DNA from: Phenylobacterium sp. Root1290
GTDB lineage: Bacteria; Pseudomonadota; Alphaproteobacteria; Caulobacterales; Caulobacteraceae
Assembly (NCBI RefSeq): GCF_001425305.1
Contig: NZ_LMEE01000001.1
Span: forward strand, 1,619,863-1,683,862
Reading direction: 5' to 3'
DNA: 64,000 nucleotides
Position numbers and translations under genes: made by a program. Positions 29,095 to 36,415 of this stretch are shown in pieces. Position 1 is the first letter of the stretch. Each line of letters begins with the position of its first letter. Below the pieces are notes generated by a model, which was not told where the DNA came from, did no database searches, and worked only from the letters and a program-made list of their open reading frames with translations.

Positions 29095-29579
29095 TGGGTC
29101 TCTCCGAGAAGTCTGCGCAGGCCAGGGGCGGCGATCGGCCCGGGCTGCAGGCGGGCGCGCGCCTGCGGGACGGCCTGGCCGGTCTGCGGATCGACCAGGG
29201 CCAGGACGAGGGGGCGGCCGGTCTGGCCGTCGACCAGTTCGATGGTGGAGGCGCCCAGGCCGTTGGCGTCCCAGCGGTCGCCCCATTCGCGCAGGGCGGT
29301 CAGGACCTTCCAGAGGTCGCGGCCCTTGTCGGTGAGGCGGTATTCGTGGCGCGGCGGGTTGTCCTGGTAGGGGCGGCGCTCGACCAGGCCGGAGCCTTCC
29401 AGGTGCTTGAGGCGGGTCGACAGGGTGGTGGTCGGCATGCCGGTCGAGGCCTGCAGCTCGTCGTACTTCGACAGGCCCAGCGACAGGTCGCGCAGCAGCA
29501 GCATCGCCCAGCGGTCGCCGATCGCCTCAAGGGCGCCGGCGACGGAACAGGTCATGCCGGCGAAGGATTTGGCGCGCAT
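29091..29579 (-). CDS. HxlR family transcriptional regulator
   Basis: A 162-residue winged-helix regulator from the ATG at 29579. The HxlR signature is clear: CSVAGALEAIGDRWAMLLLRDLSLG, STGMPTTTLSTRLKHLEGSGLVERR, and NPPRHEYRLTDKG. The N-terminal cysteine (Cys11) is a position used for redox or electrophile sensing in this family. A C-terminal extension of about 50 residues is present. An imperfect inverted pair GTAACTC/GGGTTAG (29595-29617) just upstream is a weak operator candidate. Confidence 0.92.
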   Translation of the reverse strand: MRAKSFAGMTCSVAGALEAIGDRWAMLLLRDLSLGLSKYDELQASTGMPTTTLSTRLKHLEGSGLVERRPYQDNPPRHEYRLTDKGRDLWKVLTALREWGDRWDANGLGASTIELVDGQTGRPLVLALVDPQTGQAVPQARARLQPGPIAAPGLRRLLGETQ

Positions 29580-29705
29580 GGCGAAGGCTCCCGAGTAACT
29601 CTTATCATTAGGGTTAGTGGGCGTGCGGCCGGGCGCAAGGGGTTCTTGCCGGGTTTTTCCTCGGAGACGTGGGGAGGGGGCGGCGCTTGGCGGCTGAGGC
29701 TGCAA

Positions 29706-29755
29706 TCCCCTCACCCCAACCCTCTCCCCCCAAGGGGGCGAGGGAGCAGTCAGCG
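29706..29755. repeat. GC-rich intergenic repeat
   Basis: This stretch contains CCCCTCACCCCAACCC followed by the hairpin CCCTCTCCCCC (29720-29730) and GGGGGCGAGGG (29734-29744), with one mismatch. Read on the minus strand it encodes the spurious peptide APLGGEGWGEG, which I know as the trace of a repeat scattered through many proteobacterial genomes. Only one copy is in the window. Confidence 0.6.
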
Positions 29756-29780
29756 GATCTCTGGCCGGGGCGGGCCGCAA

Positions 29781-29813
29781 ACGAAAACGGGGGCCGTGTC
29801 GCCACGGCCCCCG
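29781..29813 (-). terminator. Rho-independent terminator of trmD-rplS
   Basis: Perfect 11-pair stem (29788-29798 with 29803-29813) with a GCGA loop on the minus strand, followed by TTTTCGTTT. It begins 26 bases after the rplS stop. This is the clearest terminator in the window. Confidence 0.9.
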
Positions 29814-29838
29814 CTGGGTAGTTCGAAAGCGTCGAAGC

Positions 29839-30225
29839 TTAGGCTTCGGTGGTTCCGGTGTTGCGAGCGACCTGGCGCTCGGCGATCCGGGCCGACTTAC
29901 CGCGACGGTCGCGCAGGTAGTACAGCTTGGCGCGACGGACGACGCCGCGACGCTTCACTTCGATGGAGTCGATGTTCGGGGAGTAGAGCGGGAACACGCG
30001 TTCCACGCCTTCGCCGAACGAAATCTTGCGGACGGTGAAGCTCTCGTTGATGCCGCCGCCCTGACGGCCGATGCAGACGCCTTCGTAGGCCTGCACGCGT
30101 TCACGGTCGCCTTCCTTGATCTTCACGTTGACGCGAAGGGTGTCGCCGGCCTGGAAGTCCGGGATCGAGCGGGTGACGGCGAGGCGGTCGAGCTCTTCTT
30201 TTTCGAGCTGCTGGATGATGTTCAT
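29839..30225 (-). CDS. rplS: 50S ribosomal protein L19
   Basis: L19 of the large ribosomal subunit, at the interface with the small subunit. It is 128 residues from the ATG at 30225, with the family motifs [35 protein letters not shown] and [31 protein letters not shown] split across the length. Twenty-six bases separate it from trmD, and a strong terminator follows. It is normally in rpsP-rimM-trmD-rplS; here only trmD-rplS remains together. Confidence 0.97.
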   Translation of the reverse strand: MNIIQQLEKEELDRLAVTRSIPDFQAGDTLRVNVKIKEGDRERVQAYEGVCIGRQGGGINESFTVRKISFGEGVERVFPLYSPNIDSIEVKRRGVVRRAKLYYLRDRRGKSARIAERQVARNTGTTEA

Positions 30226-30251
30226 ATCGGTCGTCCTTGTCCTACTGGGCT

Positions 30252-30962
30252 TTACTCGCCCTTTGCCTGTTGATTGGCGAGATGCGCCGCCCAGAGGTCC
30301 GGACGTCGTTCCCGCGTGGCCGCTTCGCGCTGGCTCCGCCGCCACTTGCCGATATCGGCGTGGTGACCGCTGAGCAGTACGGGCGGTATCTCAAGTCCCT
30401 CGAATTCCCGCGGTCTGGTGTACTGCGGGTGCTCCAGGAGCCCGTCCTCGAAACTCTCTTCACTCAAGCTCGCAGCCTGGCCGAGGACGCCGGGCACGAG
30501 CCTTACGCACGCTTCGATCGCCACCAGGGACGCCGCCTCGCCACCGGCGAGAACCGCGTCTCCGACGCTGATCTCCTCGAACCCCCGGGCGTCGAGCACC
30601 CGCTGGTCCACCCCTTCGAACCGTCCGGCCAGGACGATCAGTCCCGGACCCTTGGCCCATTCACTCACGCGCGCCTGGGTCAGGGGCCGACCCCGTGCGC
30701 TCATGTACAAAAGCGGCCGTCCCCGCCGCTCCACGCTGTCCAGCGCGGCTGCGATGACGTCCGCTCGCATCACTTGTCCTGGGCCGCCACCCGCAGGGGT
30801 GTCGTCGAGGAAGCCGCGCTTATCCTTGGAAAAGCCGCGAATGTCCACTGTTTCCAATGTCCAAAGCCCATGCTCGCGCCAGGCCGTGCCGATCAGCGAG
30901 ACGCCGAGCGGGCCGGGATAGGCCTCGGGGAACATGGTCAGGACGGTGGCGTCGAAGGACAT
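30252..30962 (-). CDS. trmD: tRNA (guanine-37-N1)-methyltransferase
   Basis: Methylates G37 next to the anticodon, preventing frameshifts. It is 236 residues from the ATG at 30962. Typical motifs are [40 protein letters not shown] and [22 protein letters not shown], the SAM-binding knot. It is separated from rimM by a palindromic element, tesB on the other strand and an NTF2-like gene, so it probably uses a promoter of its own in the 278-base gap upstream. Confidence 0.97.
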   Translation of the reverse strand: MSFDATVLTMFPEAYPGPLGVSLIGTAWREHGLWTLETVDIRGFSKDKRGFLDDTPAGGGPGQVMRADVIAAALDSVERRGRPLLYMSARGRPLTQARVSEWAKGPGLIVLAGRFEGVDQRVLDARGFEEISVGDAVLAGGEAASLVAIEACVRLVPGVLGQAASLSEESFEDGLLEHPQYTRPREFEGLEIPPVLLSGHHADIGKWRRSQREAATRERRPDLWAAHLANQQAKGE

Positions 30963-31024
30963 GGAGCGGCTTTTGGACCATTGGGCGTTGAAATTCCACT
31001 GATGTCCCCTGGGGCGGCCAAGGC

Positions 31025-31160
31025 TGTCATCCCGGCTTCGCCGCAGGCGAAGACCGGGACCCATTGTCGCGCGGCCGCGTAGAATGAGGCGCAGCGGCGT
31101 CGCTGCCTGCCCCATCCGGTGTTCATAGGTCCCGGTCTTGCTTCCCAAACCGGGATGACA
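31025..31160. repeat. 136-base palindromic intergenic element
   Basis: Two nested pairs of arms define it: TGTCATCCCGG (31025-31035) with CCGGGATGACA (31150-31160), and AAGACCGGGACC (31050-31061) with GGTCCCGGTCTT (31128-31139), both perfect. Read through, it gives WVPVFACGEAGMT-like peptides, which I associate with dispersed repeats in alphaproteobacteria. It fills most of the trmD-tesB gap. Miniature mobile element or REP-like origin is inference. Confidence 0.65.
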
Positions 31161-31240
31161 CGCGATGACGGCCAGCTTGTCGGAACGCTGCTATCGGCGT
31201 AATCGGGCGCTATTCGCACTGCAGCATTTTTAGAGACCTC

Positions 31241-32101
31241 ATGGAAACGCCCGAAATCCTCACCGAGTCCCTGGCCCTCGAACGTATCGAGGTGAACACC
31301 TTCCGCGGCGTTTCGCCCGAGGATGGTCCGGGCCGGATCTTCGGCGGCCAGGTGATCGCCCAATCGCTGCTGGCGGCCTACGAGACGGTCGAAGAGCGGA
31401 TCTGCCACTCGCTGCATTGCTACTTCATCCGTCCGGGCGATCCGCGGATCCCGATCCTGTTCGAGGTCGACCGTTCGCGCGACGGCGGCACCTTCACGAC
31501 CCGCCGGGTCATCGCCGTGCAGAACGGCAAGCAGATCTTCAACCTGGCGGCCTCGTTCCAGGTCGCCGAGGACGGCTTCGAGCACCAGGCGCCGATGCCG
31601 GCCGTGCGCAGCCCCGACGACATGGCCGCCGAGGCCGACGCTGCGAAGAAGGCCGTGCTGGACGGCATGAGCGAAGAGATGCGCCGGATGATGAACCGGC
31701 CGCGTCCGATCGAGATGGTCGGCCGCGACAACTACGGTTTCGGCCGCAAGCCCAAGCCGAGCGAACCCAAGAGCGACACCTGGATGCGGGCCGTGGCGCC
31801 GATCGGCGACGACGCGCGCATGCACCAGGTGATCCTGGCCTACGCCTCCGACATGAACCTGCTGTCGACCGCGATGCGCCCGCACGGCGTCGCCTGGCAG
31901 ACGCCCGGCCTGCAGTCGGCCAGCCTCGACCACGCCATGTGGTTCCACAAGCCGTCGAACTTCAACGACTGGCACCTCTATACCCAGGACAGCCCCAGCG
32001 CCTCGGGCGGCCGCGGCTTCGTGCGCGGCGCAATCTACGGCCAGGACGGAACGCTGGTCGCCTCGGTCGCTCAGGAAGGGCTGATGCGGCTCAAGAAGTA
32101 G
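31241..32101 (+). CDS. tesB: Acyl-CoA thioesterase II
   Basis: Double-hotdog thioesterase that hydrolyses medium to long acyl-CoA, 286 residues. The first hotdog shows GRIFGGQVIAQSLLAAYETV and LHCYFIRPGDP; the second shows SLDHAMWFHKP, the TQDSPSASGGRGF segment and VASVAQEGLMRL, which carry the Asp, Thr/Ser and Gln catalytic set of TesB. It lies inside what is usually an unbroken ribosomal operon on the other strand and overlaps an NTF2-like gene by 11 bases tail to tail. Confidence 0.95.
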   Translation: METPEILTESLALERIEVNTFRGVSPEDGPGRIFGGQVIAQSLLAAYETVEERICHSLHCYFIRPGDPRIPILFEVDRSRDGGTFTTRRVIAVQNGKQIFNLAASFQVAEDGFEHQAPMPAVRSPDDMAAEADAAKKAVLDGMSEEMRRMMNRPRPIEMVGRDNYGFGRKPKPSEPKSDTWMRAVAPIGDDARMHQVILAYASDMNLLSTAMRPHGVAWQTPGLQSASLDHAMWFHKPSNFNDWHLYTQDSPSASGGRGFVRGAIYGQDGTLVASVAQEGLMRLKK

Positions 32102-32468
32102 GCTGCAGCGCGCGGGTGTAGGTGGCGAGGTCGAAGTAGTCGCGCCAGACCTTGATCTTGCCGTCCTGCATCTGGAACACGCCGCAGCAGGGTAGGTCCA
32201 CGGGGGTCGCGCCGACCATGGTGCGGTCCAGCCGTTCGGCGACGACCACGTCGCCGCGGGAGATCAGGGTGAGGACGTCCCACTGCGTGGACGTCCAGCC
32301 GCGCATGAACCCGGCGATGAAGGCGCGCAGGTTCTCCCGGCCGGCGACCGGTCGCGACGGCATGTTGTGATAGGTCCCGTCGTCGGTGAAGAAGCCGACC
32401 AGCTCGTCGGGATCAAGCCTCGACCAGGCGGCGATGAAGTCGCGGATGGTCTGTTCGTTCTGGTCCAT
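32091..32468 (-). CDS. NTF2-like protein, limonene-epoxide hydrolase type
   Basis: A 125-residue alpha+beta barrel protein (SnoaL/NTF2 superfamily). EQTIRDFIAAWSRLDPDELVGFFTDDGTYHNMP is the typical opening. The order of Arg and Asp residues (AERLDR and VWRDYFDL) resembles the Asp-Arg-Asp arrangement of limonene-1,2-epoxide hydrolase, but function by homology is loose in this fold. It sits 62 bases downstream of rimM on the same strand. Confidence 0.82.
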   Translation of the reverse strand: MDQNEQTIRDFIAAWSRLDPDELVGFFTDDGTYHNMPSRPVAGRENLRAFIAGFMRGWTSTQWDVLTLISRGDVVVAERLDRTMVGATPVDLPCCGVFQMQDGKIKVWRDYFDLATYTRALQPTS

Positions 32469-32530
32469 GGTCCCCCCCGGGTCGTCTTGTCCGCCAAGTC
32501 TAGACGGCGGCAGGAAGGGGGCGCCAGGAC

Positions 32531-33076
32531 TCAGTCTTCCTCTTCGCGGCCTTCGTTGGGGTCGGCCTCGATGATCGCCGGCGGATCGGCGATCACCTTG
32601 CCTTCAGTGATGCGGACTTCCGGCACGGCCTCGCGCGTGAAGGGCAGCCACCAGCTGGCGCCGGTGCGCGGCTGGATCTCGAGCAGGTCGCCGGCGCCGA
32701 AATCGTGGACGGTCTTCACCTTGCCCAGCAGTTCGCCGGACGCGGTCTCGACCGTGAGCCCGATGAGGTCGGCGAGATAGAACTCGTCCTCCTCGGGCGG
32801 GGGCAGGCTGTCGCGATGAATGTAGAGCTTGAGGCCGCGGAGGGCCTCGGCGGCGTTGCGATCGTCCACGCCCTTGAGACGGGCGACGATCCCGCCCTTG
32901 GTCGGGCGGGCCGATGCGATGGTCAGGGCGGCTGAACCGTCCTGACGCATCAAGGTCTTGTAGCCGGCCAGGGCCATCGGATCGGCCGTGAAGGTGGTGA
33001 CCTTCACCTCGCCCCGCACCCCGTGGGCCGCGCCGACCTGGGCGACGAAAATCAGATTGCGCGTCTCGTCGCCCAT
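32531..33076 (-). CDS. rimM: 16S rRNA processing protein RimM
   Basis: Assembly factor that helps mature the head of the 30S subunit, binding S19. It is 181 residues. The N-terminal domain has VAQVGAAHGVRGEVKVTTFT; the PRC-barrel domain has EFYLADLIGLTVETASGELLGKVKTVHDFGAGDLLEI and ends WWLPFTREAVPEV. A charged glutamate and aspartate rich tail follows. It is 59 bases after rpsP, in the ffh-rpsP-rimM run. Confidence 0.96.
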   Translation of the reverse strand: MGDETRNLIFVAQVGAAHGVRGEVKVTTFTADPMALAGYKTLMRQDGSAALTIASARPTKGGIVARLKGVDDRNAAEALRGLKLYIHRDSLPPPEEDEFYLADLIGLTVETASGELLGKVKTVHDFGAGDLLEIQPRTGASWWLPFTREAVPEVRITEGKVIADPPAIIEADPNEGREEED

Positions 33077-33135
33077 ATCGGTCGAACCAAGGCCGGCCCG
33101 CCGCGCCCCGAAGGCCGTGGCGGGCGGCGATGGGC

Positions 33136-33672
33136 TTAGCCTTCGGTCTTTTCGGCGTCGCCTTCGGCGGCCGGCGCTTCTTCAGCGGCCGGGGCTTCGG
33201 CGGCCGGAGCTTCAGCAGCCGGAGCTTCAGCAGCGGCTTCTTCGGCGGCGGGCGCCTCGGCGGCCGGGGCTTCCTCGACGACGGGTTCCGGTTCCGGAGC
33301 CGGCTGAGCGGCGGCTTCGGCGGCCGCGGCGGCGCGGTCGGCTTCGCGTTGAGCGCGCTCTTCAGCGCGTTCCTTGGCCTTGCGGCCCGGCTCGGCCTTT
33401 TGCGGGTTGTTGCCGGCTTGCCACTTCACCAGGCCTTCGTTGGCCAGGAAGCGGGCGACGCGGTCGGTCGGCTGGGCGCCCTTCTTGATCCACTCCTGGA
33501 TCACTTCGACCTTCAGCGTGACGCGCTGCGGGTCGTCCTTCTTGAGCATCGGGTTGTAGGCGCCGACCTTCTCGATGAAGCGGCCGTCGCGCGGCGAGTG
33601 CGAGTCGGCGACGACGATCGAGTAGTAGGGGCGCTTCTTGGCGCCGCCACGGGCGAGACGAATCTTGAGCAT
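33136..33672 (-). CDS. rpsP: 30S ribosomal protein S16 with long C-terminal extension
   Basis: S16 of the small ribosomal subunit. Residues 1-84 are the normal S16 domain ([48 protein letters not shown]). The remaining 94 residues are an extension: a charged helix (about 91-120) followed by a low-complexity Ala-Glu-Pro tail of near-repeated EAPAA units. Standard S16 is about 80-90 residues, so the protein is about twice the usual size; alanine-rich tails on S16 are known in alphaproteobacteria. Confidence 0.95.
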   Translation of the reverse strand: MLKIRLARGGAKKRPYYSIVVADSHSPRDGRFIEKVGAYNPMLKKDDPQRVTLKVEVIQEWIKKGAQPTDRVARFLANEGLVKWQAGNNPQKAEPGRKAKERAEERAQREADRAAAAAEAAAQPAPEPEPVVEEAPAAEAPAAEEAAAEAPAAEAPAAEAPAAEEAPAAEGDAEKTEG

Positions 33673-33692
33673 GGGTTAGTCCTTTGTAAGCT

Positions 33693-35219
33693 CTAGGATT
33701 TCTTGAAGGGGTTGAAGCCCGGCGGCAGGCCGCCGAGGCCAGGAAGCTTCGGGGCGCCCGAGCCGAGGCCGGGCAGTCCGCCCCCCTGGCCGGCGAGCTT
33801 GCCGAGTTCTTCCAGTTGTTTGGGATCGGGCGCGGCCAGCTTGCCGCCGCCCAGGGCCTTGAGGCGGTCCATGCCGCCGCCGCCCATCATGCCGGCCATC
33901 CGGGCGAAGCCCTTGCCGCCGTCACGGCTCATCATCTTGAAGGCGTCGGCCATCTGGCGATGCTGCTTCAGGAGCCGGTTGATCTCGGCCACGTCGACGC
34001 CGGCGCCGGCGGCGATGCGGCGCTTGCGCGAGGCCTGCAGGATGTCGGGCTTCTTGCGCTCAGCCTTGGTCATGGACGAGATGATCGCCATCTGGCGGTC
34101 GATGGTCTTGTCGGAGACGTTGGCTTCCGAGAGCTGCTTCTTGACCTTCTGGACGCCCGGCAGCAGGCCCATCAGGCCTTCCATGCCGCCCATCCGCTTC
34201 ATCTGGGCGAACTGCTCGGCCATCATGTCGAGGTCGAACTGGCCCTTGGCCAGCTTCTTGGCCATGGCCTCGGTCTTGGCCACGTCGAGGTCCTGGGCGG
34301 CCTTCTCGACAAGGGCGACGACGTCGCCCTGACCCAGGATGCGGCCGGCCACGCGGCGGGCGTCGAAGACGTCGAGGCCCTCGATCTTTTCCGACACGCC
34401 GAGGAACTTGATCGGCAGGCCGGTGACGGCGCGCATCGACAGCGCCGCGCCGCCGCGGCCGTCGCCGTCGGCCCGCGTCAGCACCAGGCCGGTCAGCGGC
34501 AGGCGCTCGTGGAACGCCGTGGCGGTGCGCACGGCGTCCTGGCCGGTCAGGCTGTCGGCGACCAGCAGGGTTTCGGTCGGGGACGCGATCTTCGCGATCT
34601 CGGCGGCCTCGGCCATCATCGCTTCGTCGATGGTGGTGCGGCCGGCGGTGTCTAGGATCAGGACGTCGTAGCCCTGGAGCCTAGCGGCCGACATGGCCCG
34701 GCGGGCGATGTCCGGCGCCGCCTGGCCGGCGACGATGGGCAGGCTATCCACGCCGGCCTGGGTCGCCAGAAGAGCCAGCTGCTCCATGGCGGCGGGGCGG
34801 CGGGTGTCGAGCGAGGCGAGCAGGACCTTCTTGCGGTCCTTGACCAGCTTCAGCGCCAGCTTGCCGGCGGTGGTGGTCTTACCCGAGCCCTGCAGGCCGG
34901 CCATCATGATGACGGTCGGCGGGTTGAGCGCGAGGTTCAGGCCCTCGGGCTCCTCGCCGCCGAGCATCTCGACCAGGCCGTCATAGGTGATCTTCACCAC
35001 CTGGTCGGCCGGGCGGATCGAGCGGATCACCTCTTCGCCGGCGGCCCGTTCCTTGGCCTTGGCGATGAACTCACGAACGACCGGCAGGGCGACGTCGGCC
35101 TCAAGCAGGGCGACACGCACCTCGCGCAGGGCTTCGTCGATGTCCTTTTCCGAGAGCACGCCCCGCCCGGAGAGGCGGTCGAAAACCCCGGAAAGCCGAT
35201 CTGTCAGTGCGTCGAACAC
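33693..35219 (-). CDS. ffh: Signal recognition particle protein Ffh
   Basis: GTPase that binds signal sequences of nascent membrane proteins and delivers them to FtsY. It is 508 residues. The NG domain has GLQGSGKTTTAGKLA, DTRRPAAMEQL, DTAGRT and LVLTRADGDGRGG; the methionine-rich M domain follows (AQMKRMGGMEGLMGLLPG, then ending in a glycine and leucine rich tail). Its receptor gene ftsY is at 56.4 kb. It leads the ffh-rpsP-rimM run with a 20-base gap to rpsP. Confidence 0.97.
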   Translation of the reverse strand: MFDALTDRLSGVFDRLSGRGVLSEKDIDEALREVRVALLEADVALPVVREFIAKAKERAAGEEVIRSIRPADQVVKITYDGLVEMLGGEEPEGLNLALNPPTVIMMAGLQGSGKTTTAGKLALKLVKDRKKVLLASLDTRRPAAMEQLALLATQAGVDSLPIVAGQAAPDIARRAMSAARLQGYDVLILDTAGRTTIDEAMMAEAAEIAKIASPTETLLVADSLTGQDAVRTATAFHERLPLTGLVLTRADGDGRGGAALSMRAVTGLPIKFLGVSEKIEGLDVFDARRVAGRILGQGDVVALVEKAAQDLDVAKTEAMAKKLAKGQFDLDMMAEQFAQMKRMGGMEGLMGLLPGVQKVKKQLSEANVSDKTIDRQMAIISSMTKAERKKPDILQASRKRRIAAGAGVDVAEINRLLKQHRQMADAFKMMSRDGGKGFARMAGMMGGGGMDRLKALGGGKLAAPDPKQLEELGKLAGQGGGLPGLGSGAPKLPGLGGLPPGFNPFKKS

Positions 35220-35400
35220 GCGGCGGAACTCCTATAGGCCCAAACGCAATCGACCCCCGTGGACGATCACGTCGACGGGGGGCCTCGCCGCCCTCGTCCC
35301 ACATAAGTCGTGGGGGTCGTGGCGGTGGAGGGCGCGAATGCTATGCGCCAGAAGGGGGCGCTTATGCCCCTGTGGATGCTTTAGGTCAAGGATTTGAAGG

Positions 35401-35429
35401 GGCGACGCCACATATTGCGTGGCGTCGCC
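35401..35429 (-). terminator. Hairpin after the SH3-domain gene
   Basis: GGCGACGCCAC and GTGGCGTCGCC form a perfect 11-pair stem around a 7-base loop, 16 bases after the stop of the SH3-domain gene (minus strand). The following bases are CCTTC, not a strong T tract, so it is a probable but not classic terminator. Confidence 0.6.
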
Positions 35430-35444
35430 GACCTGTGCGGAGGG

Positions 35445-36257
35445 TCAGCCCTGCACCACCCATTGGCCGTCGGAGCCCTTGCAGGCGGTGTGACGCGAGG
35501 TCTCCGGGGCCCCGCTCTGGGTGCGGATGGTCTGGTCGAAGGTGCGGCAGACCGAATTGCCGCCGGCGTACTGACCGCCGCTCGCGGGGCGCACGACGGT
35601 GTCGGAGACGTAGCCGATCGCCTGGCCGTTGCGGCCGGCCAGCAGCCAGGGCGTGCCGCTGACCCGGGCCAGGGCGTCGAAGCTCTGGCCGCCGCTCAGC
35701 TTGCCGACGACCGGCGCCGAGGTGGTCGGCCGGGCGCGGATGTTGACCGTCTTGGGGGCGGTGTAGGGGCCGGAGGCGGCCTCGTAGGCCGAGGCGGGCT
35801 CGACGCCGTTGGCGAAGCGCAGGCCGCTCAGCGAAACCGGCTGACCGCCGCCGCCGCCGTTCGAGGTGGAGATGACGCGGACGTCGCCCGAGGCACCGGT
35901 CTCGGCGTTGGACCAGGACTGCGAGCCGCCGCGGTCGAGGGCGTACTGGGCCGCGGCCTGGGCCTTCTGTTGATCGGTGCGCTGCATGCGGCAGCCGATG
36001 TAGGAGCCGGCCGCCGCGCCGGCGGCGGCGCCCAGCACGGCGCCGAGGGTCCGCTCGTTCTTGGCGAGGTTGCTGCCGACCACGCCGCCGACCAGGCCGC
36101 CGATGACGGCGCCGCCGGCCTGCTTGTTGCCGCCGGCGTCGCACCCGAAGATCGAGGAGAGCGGGCTGCCCTGGCGCAGGGTCGGCTGGGCCGTTGCGGC
36201 GGCGGGGAGGGCGAGAGCGACGGCGACGACGGCCGCGGTGACTTGCGAGGGACGCAT
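35445..36257 (-). CDS. Exported glycine-zipper and SH3-domain envelope protein
   Basis: A 270-residue protein from the ATG at 36257. A signal peptide (MRPSQVTAAVVAVALALPAAATAQ) leads to a glycine-zipper segment (about 44-92; GGAVIGGLVGGVVGSNLAK... GAVLGAAAGAAAGSYIG), like that of 17 kDa outer-membrane antigens. A bacterial SH3 domain lies near 165-225 (KTVNIRARPTTSAPVVGKLSGGQSF... GYVSDTVV), and the C-terminus has a surface-antigen-like cysteine pair (VCRTFDQTI...HTACKGSDGQW). It likely sits in or near the outer membrane; the exact role is unknown. Confidence 0.85.
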   Translation of the reverse strand: MRPSQVTAAVVAVALALPAAATAQPTLRQGSPLSSIFGCDAGGNKQAGGAVIGGLVGGVVGSNLAKNERTLGAVLGAAAGAAAGSYIGCRMQRTDQQKAQAAAQYALDRGGSQSWSNAETGASGDVRVISTSNGGGGGQPVSLSGLRFANGVEPASAYEAASGPYTAPKTVNIRARPTTSAPVVGKLSGGQSFDALARVSGTPWLLAGRNGQAIGYVSDTVVRPASGGQYAGGNSVCRTFDQTIRTQSGAPETSRHTACKGSDGQWVVQG

Positions 36258-36378
36258 GATGGGTTTCCTGGCGCGAATTCGAGGCCCCTGGACAGGGCGA
36301 ACAAGCTGTGCCGGAAAAATGCGCCCGCGGCTGGTCCGTTCCATGCCGGCCGGCAATCAACAATTGTATCCCGGGGAC

Positions 36379-36409
36379 CCCGTTCCTCCCCAGGCGGGGG
36401 AGGAACGGG
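36379..36409. terminator. Hairpin downstream of the M3 peptidase
   Basis: CCCGTTCCTCCCC and GGGGAGGAACGGG form a perfect 13-pair stem around AGGCG, seven bases after the peptidase stop on the minus strand. No T tract follows, so it may act as a 3-prime stabiliser rather than an intrinsic terminator. Confidence 0.55.
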
Positions 36410-36415
36410 CTCTCG

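Noticed and set aside
35253..35281. CCCCCGT/ACGGGGG pair before ffh as SRP RNA or a riboswitch
   Set aside because: Arms are seven bases with a long spacer and there is no conserved SRP RNA loop sequence; seen as chance GC pairing.
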